NCBI GenBank assembly: GCA_964036275.1
Contig: OZ038435.1
Location: 9,296,310-9,360,309 of the forward strand
Length of the DNA stretch: 64,000 nt
Origin: Litoditis marina
Taxonomy: Eukaryota > Nematoda > Chromadorea > Rhabditida > Rhabditidae
Direction: 5' to 3'
In this document: piece after piece, positions 51,628 through 62,481 of the stretch
Numbering within the stretch: the stretch's first letter is position 1
Layout: every line of letters starts with the position of its first letter
Position numbers and translations under genes: made by a program
The notes under the pieces: generated by a model
Databases searched by the model: none
What the model was told of the DNA's origin: nothing
Seen by the model: the letters and a program-made list of their open reading frames with translations, nothing else

Positions 51628-54600
51628 TTAACGTGCTCTGCTATATCATGAAAGCGGCCTACGCATATAGCGTAAAATGGTCTGCGCGTGGAAAAAATAA
51701 CAAGAAATTAAGTAGTGACAGAAAAAATGAAGTTGTTCGAAACATTAAACAAGCAGGATGGCATTACAGAAGTGTTAATTATGGAAAATTTATCGCTAGG
51801 TACTATGAATGGAAAACAAACGGACAGTATTATTATCTTATAAGTTTCCATGATTCTAGGAAAATGGTCTCCTAGTAATTACCCCAAACTCAAATCGCAA
51901 ATCGACCGAGTGTGACTGAGCTCTGATACTTGTGATACACTTCCGATAACGTGAATCTAATTGAATGACGTTAAAGGAGGACGGAATCGAATGTGCGATT
52001 CCATGACACGCGCTCCAACCCAACATTTCATGACACGCGCTCCAACCCAACATTTCATGACACGCGCTCCAATGCGAATAAACGCACTCCAATGCGAATA
52101 TGGCAGAGGCAGACAGTGGCTGACTGTTTTTCGAAATTTTTCTACAAATATTCCGTATTTCTTTCAATATTCGGTTTTTATTTACGTTTTCTTTATATTT
52201 CATGTGTAAGTACGCTATAAAAGCTTCACCTAGTTGTGTGCACAATGAGAAATAGGTTCTGTCTTACAAAAAACTAGCTGATTTTCAATTTCGACCTTTT
52301 TCGACGGTAACTTTCAGATTGATTTTTTCGGATTTTCGCATTTCGTTATCATTTGTTTCATTTTTTCGTTGCCCACTCATTTACTGCTTTGTTTCTTTTT
52401 TAATAGTTATCGAAAAGTACCCAATCAATGTTATTTCCAGGTGGTTCCAGCCTATGTACGATCGTCTCTCGTATGAGAACAATAATTGGTATTGGTGTGA
52501 TGTCGTTATCGACGTCGATGCAAATCTTTTTTCTCTCTCTTTCATATCTATCTCAGGTTAGTTTCAAAGGCATGTATGCATTTTTTTTATTCCTTTCCCT
52601 CTTTTCAAAACAAAAGTATGTTCATTAACTTAGTATATCCATGAGGGAAAATCCTACGGAAGACTAGTCCGTGAAAATAACCCCATTTTTTCTAAATCGT
52701 ATGTAATTTGTTTGATAAAAGAAGCTGGTTTCTTTTGAAGAGTAATTAGTTATAGCGATCTATGCCGACTAGTATGTGCTGACTCTTTACTATGGCTATC
52801 CGTTAGTACTCGGCGATGAATGTGGAAAGACACGTGTTCAATCGCGAATAAACATTCTATTCTATTCTATTCTATTCTACTTCTACTTATCCAATACAGA
52901 GCTCATGTGGTCGATGAACGATAAACCTGTTTTCATCGGCGGTTTCTTTAGCTAACCCTCAACCGTAATTATAACCCTCATCTGAGTAAGAAACCCATTG
53001 GTAGCCTGAAATAGGAAACCGGTCTCTGTTCCGCCTAACCAAATATCCAAAATTTGAGATTCACCGTTATTTTGAACGGTAGCTCGGTAGCTGTTTTTGC
53101 CTGTTCTTAGGTTACTTTTAGGTGATCATTTGCCTTGTTACCTACTCGCATATCCTGAAAAAGGGTTACCAAAAACCAAGTCAACTGTATGAGTCAGCCG
53201 TTTAGCCGTGTAGTGGCACGAATGTCAAATTATTACTTTTTTCAATGTAACGACCAGGAGGCATACTGAGCACACATAACTTATTATTTCAATCAGTGGT
53301 GTAATTATACATGATAATATTGTTTTATTCAGTGTTATGTCAATTCATTGTAAAATTCATTCCAGATTCTCTCACTATGAAGTGGAAGAAACAAGATTCA
53401 TTGCTTGGACGTGGAATGCGTTCTATTCCACATGCTGATAATCGCTTGAAAAATCGCGGAACTAGCATTTTTATGTGAAATGTAAGTCAATTTATTGTTA
53501 TTCTGGAATGGACTTCTCTATCAACAAGTGCAATTACCACTAGTAAGGTTCGACTAATTGATAAAGAGGAGTCCGTTTTCAGATGAAAATACGTGAAAAA
53601 TAGTTAATCTGCGGCAAAATTAGATACTTTTTCTCGTTTTCGGCGAAAAAGTACCCCATTACCTCATTTTTTTATGCAAGAAGATATGAGCTATGCACGT
53701 GTTTTATCAATGAATACACGTACATTTCAGTTTGGTTTTATGCAAGAGGGTATGTTTTGTTGTACAGTAGATTTGCAGTAAAATCTGTTATTTTTTGTTC
53801 GCTCATATTGGCTTGTTCCAGGTGTACGTATTTGAGGAGATAAGTTTCCAACCTCATCCACCGTGTTTTCTCTGCGTAACTACATTTACTGCTCGACCGG
53901 ACTAAAATGAGAAAAGGTAACTTTTTGTTTTGGGTCTTGGGTGATAGTTTTATTTGCACTCAACTTGAGTATTTCAAGGAACCTCTTCAGATGTTTTCAT
54001 TATTTTCGCTTGCTACAGCCATCTAAGATTTGGTAGAACGTCACTCACAATAAAAAACGTATAGGTGACCAGATGTGATGGTTCTGTGATGGAGAATATT
54101 GACATTCACGTAGAAGAATTTGCAATTTGATCTGTCAGCTTGGCGTATATGAACAAGTAAACAAACAATTTTGCAGCTCCTCACTACAGTACTAGCTCCT
54201 CACTACAATACTACAATCTTTCTCATTTGCGGAGTGAAACGTGTTCCTTGCTCCTTGGCTGTGCTGTTATAATATTGGCTAATACTCGAATGACCTTCCT
54301 TGTTCCGGCTTTCTAATCAGGTTAGTCCAAGTTTTATGTTCTATTCACTACTTCTTTCTTTACAGTAGTGTTTCCATGAATATCCATGAGTAATGTTTCT
54401 GATAAGTAGGAAAAATTTAAATTTTGTCATGAGGCAGGGGGCCTTCGTTTTTATCGCAAAAAAAGTGATCAAAGCTCGGGAGATCCTGCCGGAATAGTCA
54501 GAGACAGTCGTGAACACCTAAACTGGTTTATTTTCTGACCAAACTTATCAACTATTTTTCTCTTTTTCACTACAGCTTATTGAAGGTGAGAGATTGAGTC

Positions 54601-55129
54601 AAATGAACAATAATAGTTATCCATTTTACGAACTAACGTATTTGTATTTTAGGGTTTTATCATCTGAGTCACTGGAAGAGCTAGGAGCCAATTTTGGGGT
54701 CCTATAATTCATCCTCATATTATCATCGTATGATCCTATTCATCATATGATCTTATAATTTACCATACTCTATGCCTGATGACAATCGCTCATTTTCTTT
54801 GCTTGAATCTTGTAGTTTTTCTCCTTCCATGAGTGTAACAAGTGTAACAATTTTTCATAGATTCATCTGGTTATATATGTGGTCTTATTTTGAACTCTTC
54901 TCCATTTTGTACATTTTGTGTTGACTCGGAATATTCAGTCACTAATTATGAATATTTTCCTGTGATTTTATGAGCGGTACACAAATGATATTTCTGTATA
55001 GAATTTTATAGATCCGGTCTAGGTCTCTGAATTTATTTAGATAGTTCTATCATTTTCACTTTGTAGTGTAAATACTGTATATACTTATCTCGGAATGCAT
55101 TGAAAAGTCGTAGTTACTCTTCGGTTCAT

Positions 55130-55131
55130 GA
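55130..55131. other. Empty target site of the 4.9 kb element
   Basis: The right arm reads CGGTTCATGAGTTTATGC. The GA at 55130-55131 corresponds to the TC duplicated around the insertion in the left arm. A neighbouring base differs between arms (CACC against AACC). Confidence 0.9.
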
Positions 55132-55522
55132 GTTTATGCACTTTAGTACGATAGACTTACCTACACCCGAAACTTGTTATTTACGTGTGACTGTTATCTA
55201 GAAATGTCGTTATGAAATGCTTTCATTTTGTTGTTTGTAACAAAGAGCGATACACATATTATAGTGAGTAATGTATTTTTTTGCTTCATAATATTTACCA
55301 TGTTGAAATAAGGATCGATTTTGTGTGTACGAGAACTAAACTACGGGTGTCACGTAAGTTGGCACCACTCCAAACCTCCTCTGCGTGTCTGACCTAGGTG
55401 AAATTGAAGTGAAGTTACAAAATAGAGCATTTATAGTTGGTATTTCAGAAAGATATTAGTATCAAACGAGTTGTCTGAATTTTTTCTGTTATTTGAACAT
55501 TCAATTCTGCCCCCCTTTAAAG

Positions 55523-55822
55523 AAAAAACATGCTTGTGCATATTCATTTAAAAAAAGTTCATTTTTTTTTCAAAAAGAATTAGCATTAAAAGTTGAGCAA
55601 TAATCTCATCGTTTCTCAGTACTTTATTTTTGAGTGATTATGTTTATATACATTAATACTAGTATAGTATCTTGGATCTTACTATCGTCCACAATTTTGC
55701 TCAGAATTTTTCGCTTTATGAATAGCAGGATTAATGTATAAAAACATGAATGAAAAATTAATAGAATTTATATTACCAAATGAATGCGGTTGTTCCGGAG
55801 TGAATCAGTAATATCATTAATT
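55523..55822. other. AT-rich spacer, no gene seen
   Basis: It lies just outside the right arm and contains runs of A and T. Nothing recognisable. Confidence 0.4.
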
Positions 55823-56353
55823 AATTCATGAAAAAGTGGGGGCCCAACGACTGTGAGATTTGTCTTCTGCTGTGCGCCCCTCAGACAGCTACTCAAATGG
55901 AGCAGCTACTGCTACGAAAACCGAAAAATACTAATATACTCAAGTTTAACTGTTCATTACAAACATACAAAAGTCGTAAAATATTTTCTCAAACCTGTAA
56001 ACTAGAATCTACAAGTCACAGCTGCGAAAGAGAGAACAACTGTTGAATAACATTAAAAACGTTATAGCAGCTAGAATTGGAGTAATGACAAGAAATGCCA
56101 ACCATTATGCACGAAACCAGGAACTCTGTAATTGACCACGTTGAGTTAACATCTGTGATTTGTAGATTCTAGTTTACAGGTTTGAGAAAATATTTTACGA
56201 CTTTTGTATGTTTGTAATGAACAGTTAAACTTGAGTATATTAGTATTTTTCGGTTTTCGTAGCAGTAGCTGCTCCATTTGAGAGTAGCTGTCTGAGGGGC
56301 GCACAGCAGAAGTTAAATCTCACAGTCGTTGGGCCCCGACTTTTTCATGAATT
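55823..56353. mobile_element. Foldback element with about 195 bp arms
   Basis: AATTCATGAAAAAGT at 55823 is mirrored by ACTTTTTCATGAATT ending 56353. The arms continue inward with few mismatches to about 56018 and 56158, for example TAGATTCTAGTTTACAGG near 56165. The loop is about 140 bp. The 72-codon frame in the left arm is a by-product. Confidence 0.85.
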
Positions 56354-56470
56354 TTTCTGTTTTTGTTTACATGCCGTAGGTATGTAGAGAGGTGGTTTGA
56401 TCTGTACGGTGCAGATAAAATTGTTTTCTTAATGAACCACTTGTCAAGTATTACCACCATTCGAAAAAAA

Positions 56471-57183
56471 TGACGTCAACATTACAGTTCTAAAAACTTA
56501 CTTTATCTGCCCTTCAGAATCCCAAAATACGTCATGTTCGAATGAAGTTTTATCGTAAATTGACCATTTTTGAGAAACTTTCAGCATTCGAAAACATATT
56601 TCACGTCAATTTTTTCAAAGTCAACGTCATCTGGGATATGGCCTCCTGAATTCCAGAATAAGTCATATTTAGATAAGGTTTCATCGTTAATATACCATTT
56701 TTGAGATATTTTCACATTTGAAAATATATGTGACGTCAACTTTGCACTTTTCAAAAATGACGTCATCTGGTCTCCAGAATCCCAGAATACGTCATTCTTA
56801 GATTGAGTTCCACCGTTAATTGACCCTTTCTAAGATATTACCATCATTTGAAAATATATGTGACGTCAACTTTGCACTTTTCAAAAATGACGTCATTCGG
56901 CTTCCAGAATCCCAGAATACGTCATGTTTAGATGAAGTTTTACCGTTAATACCCCACTTGCCAACTATTATTATCATTTGAGAACATATTTGACGTCAAC
57001 TTTGAACTTTTGAATATGACGTCATCTGGCTTTCAAAATCTCAGAATACGACCCCTTTCGATGGAGCTCCATTGTTAATAACCCACTTGCCAACTGTTGT
57101 CATAATTTGGAAAAATATTTGACGTCAACTTTGCACTTTTCAAAGATGACGTCATCGGGTCTCCAGAATCCTGACTGACGTCA
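56471..57183. promoter_or_regulatory. 130 bp tandem repeat with ten TGACGTCA sites
   Basis: Perfect TGACGTCA palindromes start at 56471, 56731, 56758, 56861, 56888, 56991, 57017, 57120, 57147 and 57176. Within a unit the two sites are 26-27 bp apart, and units repeat every 129-130 bp. A decayed unit with TCACGTCA lies at 56601. The array is 1.2-1.9 kb upstream of clec gene D. TGACGTCA is the CRE/ATF consensus. In C. elegans the bZIP factor ATF-7 acts in p38 immune signalling on clec genes. Whether this array works as an enhancer is inference, and it could simply be satellite DNA. Confidence 0.8.
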
Positions 57184-58339
57184 CCGATAGAAGACTTTTT
57201 ACTTATATTAAAATCACGATGGTATCATATTTAAATTTTCATCGAAATCGGTCAGTTTTACCCTAAGTTACAAGACAGTTTGCATAACCGACCTGACAGA
57301 GAGAGCGAGAGAGTGCACAAAATAAAGAGACGCAGAGACATTTATTTCGAAAGGTCGTAACTTGGTGAAAAATATTTTTTTTCAAAAAAAAATTTGCGCT
57401 CATTTCGTTTTTATACGACTTCTATTATTACTACAAATTTGAGCCGAATCCGGTCAGTTCTGGCAGAGTTAGCATCACAGCACAACTGCACACACACACA
57501 ACGGAAGTTGGCGCTCTTGATGAAGCGAAAACATCATAACTTGGCTCAAACTTGACCGATTTTGTTCAAATTTGGAACACAATTTACAAATATGCTGTAG
57601 AAACTTCCCAAGTTTGTAAAGGTTCTGTTCTGCGAATTTGAGCCTTTTTATGGGGAAAATAAAAAAAACGGAGGCGCGCATTAGCCGGACCAAAGACAAA
57701 TCTCGCACAGCGCTTCGCGCTGCGCGCGATTCAATTTCGGAATGGACTGGGGCCGCGCTGACCCGGCTGATCCTGACTAACCGTCTGGGACGGTAGCAGT
57801 CAAATCGTCTGGGACGCGTGAACATCGCGTCCCGGACGGTCGACTACTATGACGTCCCAGTCCCAGGGAGTTCAGAGTAGTTCGTTTTCAAATGGTTCAG
57901 ATAAGGAACTTCTCTACAATAAGGGATTAAATGAAACTAGTGCTGAAACCGAATAGAAGCAATGTAAGAAACTGTTTGTGTGATTACGCATTCACTTCTC
58001 GCAGTTATCAAACTATCGTCGAGAATTCTCTAATTGAGGTGTTGTTGTAAACTTCCAAGTAAAGCAGGCAAATATTTGAACCCAGTTTCCTTCAAACATC
58101 TCATAAAAAAGGGAACAGACAGTATCAGAGCACCACCTGAAACATATTCTCTCCTGAAACATAATATGTTTCAGGAGAGAATCATATTATGATGTTTCTC
58201 TGCTTCTATATCTCATGGAATAAGATGACAGGCCAATTAGTGCGATAACTGATGGACTGAGATAGACTCTGGGTGTTGTTTTGGGCGTTTCCCTTCTATC
58301 AGTGTTTGCTAATTCTTTCTTTCTACGAATTCAACATAG
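57184..58339. other. Upstream region of gene D, no gene
   Basis: It has a GC-rich part with short palindromes (CGCTTCGCGCTGCGCGCG and GTCCCGGACGGTCGAC-like, 57700-57860). A perfect hairpin lies at about 58151-58184 (CTCTCCTGAAACAT and its inverse). The proximal promoter matches gene C from about 58289. The 116-codon minus frame at 57475-57825 has no recognisable domain. Confidence 0.45.
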
Positions 58340-58346
58340 AGATAAG
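58340..58346 (+). promoter_or_regulatory. GATA site upstream of clec gene D
   Basis: AGATAAG with the GATA 23 nt before the ATG (58364), followed by ACAATTCATT as in gene C. A GATA-factor role is inferred. Confidence 0.5.
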
Positions 58347-58363
58347 ACAATTCATTTCCAACC

Positions 58364-61300
58364 ATGCCATTCATTGTGGTTCTCCTTCTCCCACTTTGCT
58401 GGGCAAGCTGTCCAACCGACATAAAATGTGAAAAATCATTCAACAAGTGAGTAAAACTTATACCTCCGTTAAAATATTGAGAAACTGGCTTTTAAAGCTG
58501 AATGCGGTCGAATTTCGAAAAAACACCTCCATTAATGTATTCGTGAAACCACAAATATACTATTTTTCTTACAGATGCTACAAGTTTGAGACAAGAGACG
58601 CGTCAAATTTTGATGCCGAGGAGGATTGTGTTTCATTGGGAGGACATCTTACTTCAATTCAGAATGGGTTCGAAAATGCTATTATCGGAGGTTCGTTTTA
58701 GAAGAGAGAGAGAAAGAGAGAGAGAGAGTAAAAGAGAGAGAGAAAGAGGGAGAAAAAAATGAAAAACAGAGAGAAGGAGAAAGAGTACAGAAAGAGAGAA
58801 AATAAAAGAGAGAGAGGAGAAGAAAGACCCAAAAATTTTCGCCCCTGCTCGAGTGTCGAAGTTCATAGCTACCCACGTGGTTTTATTCTGTCTTTTGATT
58901 CCAGAAACTGCTGATGCAATGTTTGTCGACTACACCGATTATTGGATAGGCGCAAATTGTTTAATCAACGACACTTGGTCCTGGACCGATGGTTCCACTT
59001 GGCATTTTAGGAATTGGATTCCAGGTACGAATGATATGTGACTTATCTAGGGACAAACGGAAAATAAAAATTTTAGCGCCATCGCGCCATGTTTCCTTCT
59101 GTGCAGAATAAATCTGTATTTTCTCATTCCACAAAGGAGATAAGGTTCTGTTCCAGTCGATATGCAATTGTGAAATGTAGAGAAGATCCTTATATCAACA
59201 ATGTAAAAGTTAGAGAGAATTCTGTCACCTCGTTCGAGAATACACCGGTGATAAACTATACAATACTGCTCATGTTCTATTGTAGTAGTCGAAAGTTACT
59301 TCTCGTTCACGGCAACAATTTCTTACGTGGAAGGTTTTTCAGGATATCCAAGTCCGGAAACTGCCGCTTCGGTGTTGCTAGAGAGTTACGGATGGACGTA
59401 AGTTCCCGAACAATAGTTGGATATGTCATGTACAAGACATGTTATGATCTAATACCTGTCCTCTCATTTGTTTTCGCGGTAAACAAGGAGTATAATGTTG
59501 GAATGCTAAAACGTCTGATTTAAAAAAGAGGAATACTTTGCTGGAAACATTCAACATCAACCAATACAACGTGTTTGATCACGGAGAAGGAAACTACGAA
59601 CAACAATTTTGCATTCATAGAAGAATTTCAAAAGAAACCAATCATGAGAGAGGCAAGTTGTTCATTTTCGGATGTGGATTCGGTAGTTTGAGACTGTGCT
59701 TTGTGTGAGGTGGACCTTTCCTTCTCCTATTTCGATTTATAATACAGGTCAGCCAACCCGGAAACCTCGAAGCCGTACGTTTGCGAATTACCGTATCTGA
59801 ATCAAGGACCAGTCACCTCTCCGTCTGTGGCACCGCCCGCTACCTGCCCGACAATCGCTTGTCCCACTGCCTCCCATTTACGTCAGTATGGTAAACTTCT
59901 CACGTAGATCGTTTGAGCTGTTGTCATATGCAATATGAGAGCAAACCGTCATGAAACAGTCATTGAGTTGATGTTCAGATTGCCATTACATACACTATGC
60001 TTCAACATTAGTGGCTTGGTTTTTGAACGAGAAAGAAAGTATTGTTTGCAAAGTATCAGTTGTTGCATGACTTCACTACGTGTCGTGCAACTTGTGCTCT
60101 TGATTTCTAAAAAAAGTGCGCTCGATTTCCGAATGAATGAGACATCCAGAAGGTCATATCAAATGTACCCTTTGCACACTTGTAACTGGCACACCGCATT
60201 CTGTAGAGCTTTTGATCATAACTTTTTAATTCAGCCCGATGTGAGAGCGGTTGGACTCTTTTCGGAGACACCAATCATTGTTATAAGGTGAGCCAAATTT
60301 GTTTTCACTTCTTTAAATTGGACAGATGTCTTATATACAGATGCATATATACTTTGTTTGAAGTTTTAAGTATGAGAACAGTCGATGCTACAGGTTGGAT
60401 TCACGGAGGACTTCTTGTCCGCGGAGGGCATGTGTATTGACGATGGCGGGCATTTGGCATCAATTCATTCTGACGAGGAGAACGATTTCATTTCACGTGA
60501 GTCATTGAAGTGAAAGGTGTATTTCTGGTGTATGGTCGACTCATGACACTCTCAATCAAACTCTGGAACCGTGTCGAAAGGAGTGGCTGGCTTTTCTCAA
60601 AGATATTTGTGCCAATTTGCTGTTACTGCTACGAAAGCGAGATCATGGCTGTGCAAGATCCTTTCCCTTTTGCACTTTTAAATTTAAACACTTTCGGGGT
60701 GACAAATGGAAAGAATGCAAGATGTTGAGAAGAACGAAGAAATTAAGTAATAAAAACCAAAGTAACTTTGTGTAAATAAACACTGTTTTTGACTCGAAAA
60801 CTCGAAACTCGAAGTCGCAAAACTCGAAATTGTCCAGTTCGAGTTTCGAGTTTTCGAGTTCATCCAGTTTTGAGTTTTTCGAGTTTTCCGAATTCCGAGT
60901 TTTTCGAGTTTCGAGTTTTATAAATTTCGAGTTTTCTGAGTTCGAGTTTTATTTTAACAACCCTAATGACTGTCAATCGACTTACTAGGCTGGAAGCGCA
61001 CGCTGCTGAGACCTATACTCTCTCTCAACGATTCGCTAAAAAAAACTGAATAACCAATTGTTCTCGAGCTGTCCTAGTTCGGAAATCCAATTACTTTGTA
61101 AACGTTCCAATATCCACAGACCCGATCAAAATTTTCACAAAAGCTAAGAGCAAAACTCGTCTATGAAAATTGGTAAAACGTCAACAACTAAGTGGTCATT
61201 CGAACATTTTTGTGTGAACCGAAGAAACAGTGATCACCAGCGGCAATCCTCCTATCGGTGTTGTTACGTTAATCGCTGTTCTGAGAAAACGAAGCGAGAT

Positions 61301-61990
61301 ATAGACAAAAAAGTTAATACCTTTGATTATGTATTTCTCATTTGTCATACGGTCACTGTTATCTCAAAAACTAAATTCAAAAAGAAACGCCTTTTTCAAT
61401 TGTTTTCTGTCAGTCCTGGCTTGCTTGTGTAGAGCTCACGAACGGTAGCGTCAAGTCTCAAATATGAAGTCCCTCTTATTGAATATCACACAGAAAAACT
61501 CACAGAAAAAATTACAAATGTGGTAGCGACAACAGTGAGTTATTGATTAATTTCAGGTCGACTATCAGCAATGGGGTCAAGATACACCGCGTCCAACCAC
61601 CGATAACTGTGGTAAGGTGAGTTTCATGAGCGTGAACCGAGAACAATCGTTTCGGGCAACTTCACGCCAATTAACCAGTTACTTTTGTAGCGGCCCCTGG
61701 CGAAATAGTGTGTCAGTCCGAGCGACGTGGTACCACTACCCGTTTACTGGGGATTGGTGTGTTCGAAGAGCACGGGTATTCTTTCTAGCTTGCTCGACTC
61801 GCTGGGACAAATGTGAACAGCCGCTTGGTGAAGAAAACTTACCAACCAGACCTTTTGAAATAGAGAAACCCACATCATTCAGATCTACCCTAATGGTTGG
61901 TCGGGTGGCCCAGGCTGGACTAGGAAATGGGACTACGACTATTGCTACGATGTCCTCAGAAATTACGTGTGCAAGAAACCGGCGTCTTGA
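58364..61990 (+). pseudogene. C-type lectin-like gene D with decayed exon 8
   Basis: Exons: 58364-58446, 58575-58690, 58905-59024, 59343-59397, 59748-59881, 60235-60287, 60394-60496, decayed exon 8 from 61231, then 61557-61616 and 61883-61990. Signal peptide MPFIVVLLLPLCWA. CTLD1 has GGHLTSIQNGF, YWIGAN, WSWTDGSTW and YVCELP. CTLD2 begins CESGWTLFGD and GGHLASIHSDEE and ends VLRNYVCKKPAS. Exon 8 starts well (ITSGNPPIGVVT), then loses the WxWTDG core and meets TAG at 61302-61304 (codon 246). A GT at 61263 could splice in frame to exon 9 and give a shortened CTLD2, so a product is not excluded. Intron 7 also carries an ACTCGAAA-type insertion. Intron 1 is almost the same as in gene C. Confidence 0.72.
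60791..60965. repeat. ACTCGAAA / TTTCGAGT inverted low-complexity element
   Basis: It begins with ACTCGAAA units and turns near 60840 into their inverse TTCGAGTTT. It ends TTAACAACCCT, the inverse of the AGGGTTGTTAA start of the element at 6061. It lies in intron 7 of gene D. Confidence 0.75.
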
Positions 61991-62457
61991 TGAATAGATG
62001 CTCAGTTGAAACGTTCGTCATCACTGTTTCTGGGTCTCTGGGTTTCGGTTTATCATTATTGGGCTTTGTTTGTGTTCAAACACTTTTTGCAATGCATTGA
62101 ATCACGTGTGATTTTTCAATGAACGTTCATTCTTATTCTTCGCTAATCATTTTTATCTTTTCAATGACCTTTTTTCCTTCTCTACGGCATGACTGAAGTG
62201 TAGGGGCAACAGTCACAAGAAACCGTCCAAATGTTTGGTCATTTTTTCATGCATTTGCGAAAAAGTATTTTTTTAAACCATATAAATTAGATGGATATGA
62301 CTGTTGTAGATTCCGATCCACCGTAAATGCAAGTAGTTTTCATCTCGAAAAATAACCAAGGTTGTTGAAACCCATTTGTCTTATATTTGTTGTTTTAACG
62401 GTCTTCTTATCATCAGTGTGCACACAACATCTCTTTCTTTCCCTAGTTTTGCCACAG
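61991..62457. other. Gap between clec genes D and E
   Basis: 3' flank of D and upstream sequence of E. From about 62388 it matches the relic promoter in gene C intron 6. No other feature was seen. Confidence 0.5.
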
Positions 62458-62468
62458 AGATAAGATAA
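62458..62468 (+). promoter_or_regulatory. Double GATA site upstream of clec gene E
   Basis: AGATAAGATAA gives two overlapping WGATAR boxes. The first GATA is 23 nt before the ATG (62482). A reversed GATAAG lies near 62406. Confidence 0.5.
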
Positions 62469-62481
62469 TTCATTCCCAACC

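Larger units (their letters stand above)
46912..55522 (-). repeat. Right arm of the giant inverted repeat
   Basis: Reverse complement of the left arm without the 4.9 kb insertion. It starts 137 bp after the gene C stop codon, with TCATTCTGTG, and ends CCCCCCTTTAAAG. Differences seen are single-base, for example Leu to Phe and Leu to Met changes in mirrored short frames. No recognisable genes. Confidence 0.92.

Noticed and set aside
57475..57825. 116-codon Arg-rich frame on the minus strand
   Set aside because: The GC-rich palindromic region makes it open by composition. No domain seen.
59089..59523. 144-codon plus-strand frame
   Set aside because: It crosses intron 3 and exon 4 of gene D in another frame, where the lectin reading is clearly better.
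61617..61997. 126-codon plus-strand frame
   Set aside because: It is an intron plus the shadow of the last exon of gene D.
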